From contig JADFMN010000006.1 of the NCBI GenBank assembly GCA_022563855.1, positions 147,392-211,391 of the forward strand: a DNA stretch of 64,000 nt, in the 5' to 3' direction. This document shows positions 1-7,927 of the stretch, piece by piece. Every line of letters starts with the position of its first letter. Position 1 is the stretch's first letter. Both the position numbers and the translations under genes were made by a program. The notes under the pieces were generated by a model. That model did no database searches and was not told where the DNA came from. It worked only from the letters and a program-made list of their open reading frames with translations. The DNA comes from Armatimonadota bacterium. GTDB lineage: Bacteria > Armatimonadota > Fimbriimonadia > Fimbriimonadales > Fimbriimonadaceae.

Positions 1-1
1 G

Positions 2-1576
2 GAGATGGGTTATCTGCCGTGGAAGCGGCCGGGATTCGAGCTGGGTCTGATGTTGCGCGACTTGCTCAAGTCGAACCCTAGCATCAAGGGCGCGCTCATG
101 GGGTCGCACGGTTTCATCAACTGGGCCGACACGTGGGAGGAGTGCTACGCCGACACGATCCGGATGATCAACCAGGCGCAGGAGTTCATCGACTCCCGCG
201 CTGGCTCGCATCCTTTTGGCGACGAGGTGCGGCCTGTTCGCGCTGACGATCCGCGCAAGATACTGTTGGAGGTGTTGCCGGTGCTGCGCGGCAAGGTTTC
301 CTATGAAGGCAAGCGGCTGATTGCAAACGTCGATCAGAGCGACGAGGTGTTGGAGTATCTGTCACGCGCGAAGATGACTGATCTGGCCGCGCTTGGCACG
401 AGCTGCCCCGACCATTTCTTGCGTACGAAGATCTGCCCGATGGTGTTGGAAATCGAGGGCGACATGGACAATGCGCTCGCTGGCTTTCGCGAGGGATATG
501 CAAAGTATTACGAGCGGTGCAAGCACGACGATTCGCCCGCGATGCGCAACCCGAATCCGAGCGTCGTCCTGATGCCCGGAGTCGGGATGGTGAGCTTCGG
601 GAAGAACCTGGTCGAGGCGCGCGTCACCGGCGAGTTCTACCGCAACGCGATCCGCGTGATGCGTGGCGCAGAGACGATCAGCAGTTACAAGTCGCTGGCA
701 GAACAGGAGGCGTTCAACATCGAGTACTGGCTGCTCGAAGAGGCGAAGCTGAAGCGCCAGCCGCCGGAGAAGGAGCTGTCGCGGCAGGTCGCCCTCGTCA
801 CCGGCGCGGCGCAGGGGATCGGCCTCGCGACGGCGAAGAAGCTGGCTTCGCTCGGTGCGTGCGTCGTGTTGCTCGACATCAATGAAGAGAAGCTGGAGCA
901 GGCGCGAGCAGATGTCGCTGCGATCAACAACGACGAGTGCGTCCTGTCCGCCTTATGCGACGTCACCGACGGCGACGCTCTTAGAAATGTCTTTGAAGAG
1001 ACGATCTTGAAGTTTGGAGGCCTCGATATCGCGGTCGTCAATGCGGGCAACGCGCGGCGCGGATCGGTCGCAGACACCTCTTGTGAGGACTACGAGTTCT
1101 TGAGGTCTCTGTTGGTCGATGCTTACTTCGACACGATGGCACACGCGACTCGCGTCATGCGAGATCAGGGCACTGGCGGCTCGATCATCGTGATCGGATC
1201 GAAGAACGGCACCGCCGCAGGTTCGAACGCCGCGCTGTACTCCGCCGCGAAGGCGTTCGAGCTGCACCTGATGCGCTGCACCGCGGTCGATATGGCCAAG
1301 CACGGCATCCGCGCCAACGCGGTCAACCCCGACGCGGTCGTGATCGGGAGCGGAATCTGGAACGACGCATGGCGCGCTCAAACCGCCCAGTCGCTCGGTA
1401 TCCAGCCTGACGAGATCGAGGCGCACTACCGCAACCGCACGATGCTGCAGGTCGATGTAACCCCCGACGACATCGCCGAGGCGGTCGCCTGGCTCGCCAG
1501 CGAGGCAAGATCGAGCCGGACGACGGGCTGCACGATCACGGTCGATGGTGGAAACCGCGAAGGATTCGTCCGTTAG
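2..1576 (+). CDS. rhaEW: Bifunctional rhamnulose-1-phosphate aldolase / L-lactaldehyde dehydrogenase (5' truncated)
   Basis: The reading frame is open to the window edge, so the N-terminus is missing: 524 codons are visible against roughly 690 in full-length family members. The N-terminal half is a class II aldolase/adducin-type domain, which cleaves L-rhamnulose-1-phosphate to DHAP and L-lactaldehyde (around the TSCPDHFLRTK stretch). The C-terminal half is a short-chain dehydrogenase. Numbering from the first visible Met, it has the nucleotide-binding motif TGAAQGIG at about 266-273, a catalytic Ser at about 399, and YxxxK at Tyr412/Lys416. In this family the dehydrogenase half oxidises lactaldehyde to lactate. 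It leads an operon with rhamnulokinase 31 bp downstream and then lutABC, which fits an aldolase whose second product is fed to lactate oxidation. The cytosolic location and pathway role are inferred from family and context. Confidence 0.93.
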   Translation, partial: EMGYLPWKRPGFELGLMLRDLLKSNPSIKGALMGSHGFINWADTWEECYADTIRMINQAQEFIDSRAGSHPFGDEVRPVRADDPRKILLEVLPVLRGKVSYEGKRLIANVDQSDEVLEYLSRAKMTDLAALGTSCPDHFLRTKICPMVLEIEGDMDNALAGFREGYAKYYERCKHDDSPAMRNPNPSVVLMPGVGMVSFGKNLVEARVTGEFYRNAIRVMRGAETISSYKSLAEQEAFNIEYWLLEEAKLKRQPPEKELSRQVALVTGAAQGIGLATAKKLASLGACVVLLDINEEKLEQARADVAAINNDECVLSALCDVTDGDALRNVFEETILKFGGLDIAVVNAGNARRGSVADTSCEDYEFLRSLLVDAYFDTMAHATRVMRDQGTGGSIIVIGSKNGTAAGSNAALYSAAKAFELHLMRCTAVDMAKHGIRANAVNPDAVVIGSGIWNDAWRAQTAQSLGIQPDEIEAHYRNRTMLQVDVTPDDIAEAVAWLASEARSSRTTGCTITVDGGNREGFVR

Positions 1577-1607
1577 AACACCCCCGTTGCGGTAGCATCC
1601 GATCATC

Positions 1608-2957
1608 ATGACCAAGCGGCCGTTTGGTGCTGTCGCGGTCGATATGGGCGCGTCCTCGGCGCGTTTTGCCGCAGGGTGGATCGAGGGGGGCGCGATCCGC
1701 TATGAGGTCGTCGAGCAGATGGTCCACGAGCCCGCACGCGGGCATTGGCAGATAGACTTCCTGATAGGCCTCTGCCGTCGCGCCGTGCGGTGCGCAGAAG
1801 AGCGCTTCGAGAAGGCGACGGTCGGAATCGACACCTGGGGCGTCGACCACGGCTTCATCGACGGCGACGGGCATTTGGTCCAGGACCCGGTTGCGTACCG
1901 CCACGAGTCGCACGTCAAGAAATTCGACGAAATGGTTCGGCATCGCAAACGGCTGTTCGAGCTTACGGGCATTCATCATCAGCCGTTCAACACGATATAT
2001 CAACTGGCGGCGCGCCGTGAGGAGCACGCTGACTGGCCCGAGGCGTTCCGGTGGCAGTTGCTGCCGGATCTGTTTGGCTTCCTGCTCACGCGTCGAATGA
2101 ATTATGAATACACGCAATCCTCAACGACGCAGCTGATGGGCCTGGATGGATTGTGGTGCGCAGAAGCGTTTGAAATTGTTGGTTGGCCAGTGCCGTTGCA
2201 ACAACCGAGGAAGCCCGGGCGGATCATTGGGCCGGTGAGCTACACGGTCGATCTGGCGAGCGTCGCGAGCCACGATACCGCGTCAGCTGTCTGCGGTCTT
2301 GGCGATCTGCAAGACGACGAAGTCTTCCTGAACGTTGGCACGTGGACGATTCTCGGGACGGTTCTCGACGAGCCGTTGCCTTCGCAGGCTGCGGAGGATG
2401 CCGGCTGGACGAACGAGCGCACGCACGATGGCCGCGTGCGATTTCTCAAGAACATCCCCGGCTACTACATCATCAACCGACTTCACAGCGAGCTCAAGGT
2501 AGAGATGCCAGTTCCGGATTGGCTTGCGACTGCGGACTACTCGTTCGACGGAACGTTCGACTACTTCAACAAGGACTTGTTCAACCCGGAATCGATGACA
2601 GCAGCGGTGCTAGAGCTGTCCAGTCGAACGCCGACGAAGAGCGGGCACTGGGCGGCGATGGCGCTCAACAGTCTGATCGCCGCAACGGCGTACCAGCCAG
2701 CAGCCCTCGGTGAACTGGTAGGTCGGCAGTTCTCCAGGGTCAGAATCGTCGGCGGAGGTTCGCGGAGCGATAGACTGTGTCAAGGCATCGCTGACGGCAC
2801 CGGGCTGTCAGTGGTCGCCGGTCCCGCAGAGGCAACGGTGCTTGGCAATTTGGGCATGCAGTTCGTGGCGTCCGGCGAAATCCCTGCGGATGAGTTGTCG
2901 TCGGTGATCGATGCGAGCGCTGAAACACGGACGTACGAGCCCGGTGTCCCCGTATGA
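1608..2957 (+). CDS. rhaB: Rhamnulokinase (FGGY family)
   Basis: 449 aa. It phosphorylates L-rhamnulose with ATP to rhamnulose-1-phosphate, the substrate of the upstream aldolase. Visible family features are the N-terminal phosphate-binding DMGASSAR (residues 12-19), DTWGVDHGFID, the likely catalytic Asp223 in SHDTASAV, and the C-terminal GGGSRSD adenosine-binding loop at about 382-388 followed by GPAEATVLGN. Its length is slightly below the usual 480 aa but both actin-like lobes are present. The chosen ATG lies 31 bp after the aldolase stop, with no obvious Shine-Dalgarno. The last 4 bp overlap lutA (ATGA), so translation is probably coupled. The rhamnose versus other deoxysugar assignment rests on pairing with RhaEW. 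Confidence 0.9.
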   Translation: MTKRPFGAVAVDMGASSARFAAGWIEGGAIRYEVVEQMVHEPARGHWQIDFLIGLCRRAVRCAEERFEKATVGIDTWGVDHGFIDGDGHLVQDPVAYRHESHVKKFDEMVRHRKRLFELTGIHHQPFNTIYQLAARREEHADWPEAFRWQLLPDLFGFLLTRRMNYEYTQSSTTQLMGLDGLWCAEAFEIVGWPVPLQQPRKPGRIIGPVSYTVDLASVASHDTASAVCGLGDLQDDEVFLNVGTWTILGTVLDEPLPSQAAEDAGWTNERTHDGRVRFLKNIPGYYIINRLHSELKVEMPVPDWLATADYSFDGTFDYFNKDLFNPESMTAAVLELSSRTPTKSGHWAAMALNSLIAATAYQPAALGELVGRQFSRVRIVGGGSRSDRLCQGIADGTGLSVVAGPAEATVLGNLGMQFVASGEIPADELSSVIDASAETRTYEPGVPV

Positions 2958-3661
2958 GGGTCCAGCTCATGCTGACCTGCCTGTGCGATGGCGTAGCAGG
3001 CGACGTTGGGATTGCCACGGTTACGGTCTTAGAGCATTTGGGCTGCGAGGTGTCGTTCCCGTCAGAGCAGACTTGCTGTGGGCAGCCGCCGTTCAACGGG
3101 GGAGATTGGGTCACCGCCAAGGAGATCGCCGTGAGAAACGTCGAAGTCTTCAGCCTCGCCGACGAATACGATCCGGTGGTCACGCCGTCAACGTCGTGCG
3201 CCGCGATGCTGCGGCACGGGTATCCGATGCTGTCGATGCCTGCGGCGTCTCGTGCGTACGAGCTTTGTGAGTTCATCGTAGACGTGCTGGGGCGAGACGA
3301 GTGGCAAGGCGAGATTCCCGCTCGCCACATAGGCCTTCACGAAGCCTGTCACGGGCGCGTGCTTGGCACGAACGGGCATCAGCGAAAACTGCTTGAGTCG
3401 ATCTCCGGCGCGGAGCTGATCCCCTTTGGCTCGGACGAACAGTGTTGCGGCTTTGGCGGTTCGTTCTGCACTACCCACGGCAAGGTGAGCGAGAGCATCG
3501 GCCTAGAAAAACTGCAACAACTGCGGGATGCAGGAGTCGAGCAAGTCGTCAGCGGCGATATGGGGTGCTTGCTGCACTTGCAGGGGCTGATCGACCGCAA
3601 CGGTATCGAACTGTCAACGCTTCACATCGCGCAGGTGCTGGCGGAGGCGATCTCCGCGTGA
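2954..3661 (+). CDS. lutA: L-lactate oxidation complex subunit LutA (LldE), cysteine-rich CCG protein
   Basis: 235 aa. One of three subunits of the iron-sulfur, flavin-independent LutABC system that oxidises L-lactate to pyruvate. It has two CCG domains: ETCCGQPPF (Cys41-Cys42) and EQCCGFGGSFC (Cys164-Cys165), plus HEACHGRV and DMGCLLHLQG, as expected for the heterodisulfide-reductase-like cysteine cluster fold. The start overlaps the rhaB stop in ATGA and the stop overlaps the lutB GTG start (GTGA). This places lactate oxidation directly in the rhamnose operon, where lactate is the product of the RhaW half. Confidence 0.93.
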   Translation: MRVQLMLTCLCDGVAGDVGIATVTVLEHLGCEVSFPSEQTCCGQPPFNGGDWVTAKEIAVRNVEVFSLADEYDPVVTPSTSCAAMLRHGYPMLSMPAASRAYELCEFIVDVLGRDEWQGEIPARHIGLHEACHGRVLGTNGHQRKLLESISGAELIPFGSDEQCCGFGGSFCTTHGKVSESIGLEKLQQLRDAGVEQVVSGDMGCLLHLQGLIDRNGIELSTLHIAQVLAEAISA

Positions 3662-4980
3662 GAGTCGCCTTCGATCGTTTCGTAAGGGGTGTGAAGGTTG
3701 AGACCGTAGCCAGCGTCAGGTCGTCGGCGGCGCGCGTTTCTGCAGCGAGGTCCGTTACGTTGGCCGCAGTCTTCGACGACGTTGATGCAGCACGAACCGC
3801 GGCTGCGGCAGCCAAGAAGCACGTGCTCGCGAACCTGAAGCCGCTGCTTCTCGAGTTCGAAGAGAACTTGATCAAAAACGGAGTCAAAGTCCACTGGGCC
3901 CTCGACGCAGGCTCGGCTTGCAAGCAGATATCGGCGATCTGCAGCAGCGCTGCGCCGAACGGCGCTCTCATCGTCAAGGCGAAGTCGATGGCGACTGAAG
4001 AGATTCATCTGAACAAGAGCCTGATCGAGGATGGGCACACGCCGATCGAGACAGATCTCGGCGAGTTCATCATTCAGCTGGATCAAGACACTCCCAGTCA
4101 CGTGGTCCAGCCGATCATCCACAAGAATCGAAGGAACATCGCTGAGTCGTTCCGCGAACATGGACTTGGTCCGTACACCGAGGACCCGGAGGAGCTGACG
4201 ATGCAAGCGCGCGCGCATCTGCGCGAGAAGTTCCGCAAGGCCGACGTCGGGATCAGCGGCGTGAACTTTGGGATCGCAGAAACGGGTCGGATCGTTCTCG
4301 TTGAGAACGAAGGGAACAACCGGCTTTCCACGACGGCTCCAAAGGTGCACATCGCTGTAATGGGAATCGAGAAGCTGTTGGCCTTCGAATCAGACCTTCC
4401 GCTGTTTCTGAGACTGCTGGCGGGCTCTGCAACAGGTCAGCGCCTCACCGTGTACACGCACTTCATCACTGGCCCGCGGCGAGAAGCGCTCGACGGGCCG
4501 CAAGAGGTGCATGTCGTCCTGCTCGATAACGGCCGGTCCGGCATTTTAGAGGGTCGGTACCGCGACATCCTCGGCTGCATCCGTTGTGGCGCGTGTCTGA
4601 ACGTCTGCCCCGTGTACCGTGCAGCGACCGGACACGCGTATCGGCACGTCTACCCCGGCCCAGTCGGTGCGGTTCTTGCGCCGGCGCTCGAAGGGGTCGA
4701 CTCGATGGGCGATCTCGCATTTGCGTCCACACTTTGCGGCGCGTGCAAGTCGGTCTGCCCGGTCGACATCGACATACCTTCGATGTTGCTGCACCTTCGA
4801 GCAGAGCAGCGGGCGAACAAATGGCGGTTGTACGCAAAGAGCGTGACGAGCGCCAAGGCGTGGAGGCGAACCTTGCGCATGCTGCCGCTTGCCACGAAAC
4901 TGCCGAACCCTTGGAAGGAGTTCCGCGACACTCCTGCACGGGGGAAGAGCTTCAGGAGGTGGTGGAATGAACGATCGTGA
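3658..4980 (+). CDS. lutB: L-lactate oxidation complex iron-sulfur subunit LutB (LldF)
   Basis: 440 aa from a GTG start that overlaps the lutA stop (GTGA). A longer in-frame extension exists upstream but lies inside lutA. The N-terminal two thirds is the LUD domain (GVSGVNFGIAETGRIVLVENEGN is the recognisable core, only part of it quoted by family convention). The C-terminal part carries two ferredoxin-like 4Fe-4S motifs: CIRCGACLNVCP (Cys307, 310, 313, 317) and CGACKSVCP (Cys360, 363, 367). It acts in the cytosol in electron transfer from lactate. The end overlaps lutC by 14 bp. Confidence 0.93.
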   Translation: MRVAFDRFVRGVKVETVASVRSSAARVSAARSVTLAAVFDDVDAARTAAAAAKKHVLANLKPLLLEFEENLIKNGVKVHWALDAGSACKQISAICSSAAPNGALIVKAKSMATEEIHLNKSLIEDGHTPIETDLGEFIIQLDQDTPSHVVQPIIHKNRRNIAESFREHGLGPYTEDPEELTMQARAHLREKFRKADVGISGVNFGIAETGRIVLVENEGNNRLSTTAPKVHIAVMGIEKLLAFESDLPLFLRLLAGSATGQRLTVYTHFITGPRREALDGPQEVHVVLLDNGRSGILEGRYRDILGCIRCGACLNVCPVYRAATGHAYRHVYPGPVGAVLAPALEGVDSMGDLAFASTLCGACKSVCPVDIDIPSMLLHLRAEQRANKWRLYAKSVTSAKAWRRTLRMLPLATKLPNPWKEFRDTPARGKSFRRWWNERS

Positions 4981-5521
4981 CGTCGTGCTTGCAAGCCTCC
5001 CAGAACCCACCGGAGAGGCGAGAGCCCAGGCACAGAAGACGAACGTGAAGTCGGTTCCGGCCGACGACCTCTGGACGCGCTTCGTCGAGAGGCTGGCCGA
5101 ACTTGGCGGAGAGGTCAAGAGGCTCGAAGACCTGGCGGAGTTTAGAGGCCGAGCCGTGTGCGACTATGACGTGCCTGAGAACGTCCGGCGCGATTTGGGC
5201 ACTCCGCAGGACGACCCCTGGTTGGCCGAGGTCGGAGTGACCCTGGCGGATATGGCTGTCGCGGAGACTGGGAGCGTTCTGATATCGGCTGGCAACGGTC
5301 GACGGCGCCTAGCTAGCCTCGCCCCGCCGATTCACGCCGTCCTGATCAAGTCGGGCTCCATCGTTGCCTCTCTCGACGAGTGCATTTTGAACCTGCCGGA
5401 ACCTAATTCGGTACTCATCACCGGGCCTAGCAAGACTGCCGATATCGAGGGCGTGATGGTCATGGGCGCCCATGGACCGAAGCGACTCTGGATCATCCGG
5501 CTGCCTGACCCTGAATTCTAG
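4967..5521 (+). CDS. lutC: L-lactate oxidation complex subunit LutC (LldG)
   Basis: 184 aa, a LUD-domain protein, third subunit of LutABC. The ATG at 4967 is chosen because a good Shine-Dalgarno (AGGAGGT, 4954-4960) precedes it by 6 nt, inside the end of lutB. An in-frame extension to 4889 has no such signal. The conserved ADMAVAETGSV core and ASLAPPIHAVL are visible. It is the last gene of the rhaEW-rhaB-lutABC run. No hairpin terminator is evident in the 56 bp before the next gene. Confidence 0.92.
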   Translation: MNDRDVVLASLPEPTGEARAQAQKTNVKSVPADDLWTRFVERLAELGGEVKRLEDLAEFRGRAVCDYDVPENVRRDLGTPQDDPWLAEVGVTLADMAVAETGSVLISAGNGRRRLASLAPPIHAVLIKSGSIVASLDECILNLPEPNSVLITGPSKTADIEGVMVMGAHGPKRLWIIRLPDPEF

Positions 5522-5577
5522 CCTAAATCCAACCGAAACTTAATATCAGGCATGAGGTCTACTCGTCGTGCCTCGCG

Positions 5578-7023
5578 GTGACTATGGCGAAAGGCTTTCT
5601 GCGCTCACAATCTGACGGTCCACGCGAAACCGCGGTACCGAAGTTAGAGAGCCAGCATCCAGAAGTGAGCGATCAGCTATTGGAGCAGATAGCCTCGCAG
5701 ATGGCTGACTTAGTGCGGGAGGTGACCGAACTGCGGGCGGAAGTCTCGGATTTGCGCGCGGCGAAACCAGTTGAAGGCGCTGACCCGGAACGGCAAGAAG
5801 GTAGCGCATCGGAATCGGAGAGCGGAACCTGGGAAAGAGGTTTCAACGGTGCTAGCCTGGCGCGAGATATCGATGTTGCGATGTCTCAGCTCGACGAGAC
5901 GAGTGGGGAAGATAACCTGATCGACGAGGAGGAGCCAGAGGACGATCCGATCGATGAAGAAGAGCGCAAGAGACTGGAATTGGAGGTTCTTGAGAGCCAT
6001 CCGGATTTGACGGATACGGTTGCGCAGTTCAATGCGCCGCTCGGACACTCGCCGTCAGTGGATAGCGAGCCGATGCCAGAGAGTGGCGACAAGAAAAACG
6101 AGGAGACAGAAATGGATGACCAAGTTCAGAGCGATTCGGCTGCAATGAGCGAAGATGAGATTCAGGCTCTGCTTGCCGAGGCGTCGGCAGGTGAAAGCAA
6201 GCCGACCGATCCGCCCGCCGAAGGCGCGGGCGAAACGGCGGCGCAGGGCGGCAGCGAGACCGAGCCTTTGCCGGCACAGGCCGACGCGAGCGAAAGTGAG
6301 CCCGTGGAGCCACCCCAGGCAGAAGTTAAGGCCTCCGCTGACTCCGGCGACATGACCGACGACGAAATCCAGGCCCTGCTGGCAGGAGCCTCTGCGGAGT
6401 CGCCCGACAAAGATCAGCCTGCTGCTACAGAAGCAACATCCGATGAAGCGCCGGACACTGCCGACCCCGCTGACTGCGTGTCCGCAGATGCCGGAGCCGA
6501 ATCAGCCCCGCAGGTTGCGGGGGCCGACGAGGACGCAGGCGTGGGCGAGGGTTCCGTCGAACTGGGCTTCACGGCGTTCCAGGCAGGCAAGGATATCGAA
6601 GAGAGCCAGCCGGTGGAAAAAGAGGAGCCGGTCGCTGAGCCGCCGAAGGTGCCGAAATTTCCCGAGCGCCAGAGTCCAAGCATGGAGCTCGACCCCGCTG
6701 TGATCGCGCGCGTTCCAGCACACCTGGCAGTCGGTGCGCTCGCTGTCCCCATTCGCATTGAAAATGATGAACTCGTGTGCCGTGTCGTAGAACCGTTCGA
6801 TCAAGAAGCACTGGACCTCATCGCGAACGCCCTGGCCATGCGCGTCGTTCCAGAGCCCGCACCGATCGACGAGGTCGTCAAGAACTTGCGGCTCGCCTAC
6901 TCGGCGGAGGCGGCCAAAGGCGCCCGCACTGCTGTGCTCGATGCCGCGCCAGGCCAGTTGCAGAAGAAGCGATCAAACAAGAAACGACGAAAGCTGAGCA
7001 AATCGAAGCGGAGGGCCGCGTAG
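5578..7023 (+). CDS. Acidic scaffold protein with two EIQALL motifs and a T2SS-E N-terminal-like domain
   Basis: 481 aa from GTG 5578; ATG 5584 is an equally possible start. Layout: a short coiled-coil segment (about 30-62), a long acidic, low-complexity Pro/Ala/Glu region, two copies of a short motif (MSEDEIQALL at 190-199 and MTDDEIQALL at 259-268, each followed by A-x-ASAES/G), a folded C-terminal part from about 369 to 445 resembling the N-terminal domain of GspE/PilB secretion ATPases (ARVPAHLAVGALAVPI ... EALDLIANALAMRV), and a Lys/Arg-rich tail. EIDALL-type peptides are known at the N-terminus of FliM/FliN/FliY, where they bind CheY and the ATPase FlhG. The next gene, 4 bp downstream, is FlhG-like. 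I infer a recruitment or polarity scaffold. No catalytic domain is seen and the exact role is unknown. Confidence 0.7.
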   Translation: MTMAKGFLRSQSDGPRETAVPKLESQHPEVSDQLLEQIASQMADLVREVTELRAEVSDLRAAKPVEGADPERQEGSASESESGTWERGFNGASLARDIDVAMSQLDETSGEDNLIDEEEPEDDPIDEEERKRLELEVLESHPDLTDTVAQFNAPLGHSPSVDSEPMPESGDKKNEETEMDDQVQSDSAAMSEDEIQALLAEASAGESKPTDPPAEGAGETAAQGGSETEPLPAQADASESEPVEPPQAEVKASADSGDMTDDEIQALLAGASAESPDKDQPAATEATSDEAPDTADPADCVSADAGAESAPQVAGADEDAGVGEGSVELGFTAFQAGKDIEESQPVEKEEPVAEPPKVPKFPERQSPSMELDPAVIARVPAHLAVGALAVPIRIENDELVCRVVEPFDQEALDLIANALAMRVVPEPAPIDEVVKNLRLAYSAEAAKGARTAVLDAAPGQLQKKRSNKKRRKLSKSKRRAA

Positions 7024-7027
7024 CAAA

Positions 7028-7927
7028 ATGAAAACGATTGCGATAGCAAGCGGAAAGGGTGGAGTTGGCAAGACGGTGATCGCCGCAAACCTTGCGGCGG
7101 CGCTGGTCGATTGGGGTCACTCGGTGCTGCTGTTCGACGCGGACTTCGGCCTCGCGAACGTCGACATACTTTTCGGAGTTGAGTGCGATAAGTCGCTGAA
7201 AGACGTGGTGGTGGACGGCGTTGAGCTCCGCAAAATAATTTGCACCGGTCCAGGCGAAGTAGACCTGATATCTGGCGGGTCAGGGGTCGACGAGCTGCTC
7301 GATCTCAGCGATTCCCAGCTTGAAGACGTGCTGCAGCAATTGGCGAAGGTCGCCCGCGAATATGACTACGTTATTGTCGACACGGCCGCTGGCCTGCATC
7401 CGCACGTCCTCGCGTTCACCAATTCGGCGGATCTTGCGCTGTTCGTGTGCACTCCTGATCCCACGAGTTTGATGGACTGCTTTGTTGCGCTCAAGATGCT
7501 GTATCGCGTCAAGCCTGATGCGAAAACAGCGCTCTTGGTGAATCAGGCTGACACAGCAAGCCAAGCCGAGATAGTCTTCAACAAGCTCAAGACGATCGTC
7601 GGTCAGTTCTTGAGCAAGAGCGTCCTCTATGCGGGTGCAGTTGAATGGGACGAGACGGTCGCGGCGTGCTCACGAACGTGCGCCAGCCTGGTGCTGACAA
7701 AGCCGAAATCCAAACCTGCCAAGCAGATCGACGAGCTGGCCGAGTGGATTATCGACGGTGCGGGGGAGATCGAAGAAGAGGACGACGACCAGTTCTCGCT
7801 CATGCAGAGGCTGCGGTCTGCGTTTAGCTTCTTGAAGCGCGACGACGGCACTGATGACACTGACGATGAGGAAGAATCAGAAGAGTCGGACGAGCAAGAG
7901 GAAGACGAGCGGAGAACGGCCGCCTAG
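7028..7927 (+). CDS. FlhG/MinD-like P-loop ATPase
   Basis: 299 aa. A deviant Walker A motif GKGGVGKT at residues 9-16, DADFGLANVDILFG (Walker A' region) and the YDYVIVDTAAG Walker B region identify the MinD/ParA family; the ANVDILFG stretch is closest to FlhG (YlxH/FleN), which controls number and placement of flagella or other surface machines. It lacks the N-terminal DQAxxLR activation helix of classical FlhG. The last 50 residues are strongly acidic (D/E runs), which is unusual and complements the basic tail of the upstream partner. It starts 4 bp after that gene, so the two are surely co-transcribed. No flagellar or pilus genes lie in the window, so the controlled structure is unknown. 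Confidence 0.85.
   Translation: MKTIAIASGKGGVGKTVIAANLAAALVDWGHSVLLFDADFGLANVDILFGVECDKSLKDVVVDGVELRKIICTGPGEVDLISGGSGVDELLDLSDSQLEDVLQQLAKVAREYDYVIVDTAAGLHPHVLAFTNSADLALFVCTPDPTSLMDCFVALKMLYRVKPDAKTALLVNQADTASQAEIVFNKLKTIVGQFLSKSVLYAGAVEWDETVAACSRTCASLVLTKPKSKPAKQIDELAEWIIDGAGEIEEEDDDQFSLMQRLRSAFSFLKRDDGTDDTDDEEESEESDEQEEDERRTAA

Noticed and set aside
7028..7927. ParA chromosome or plasmid partition gene
   Set aside because: No ParB or parS beside it, and motifs (ANVDILFG) fit FlhG/MinD better.
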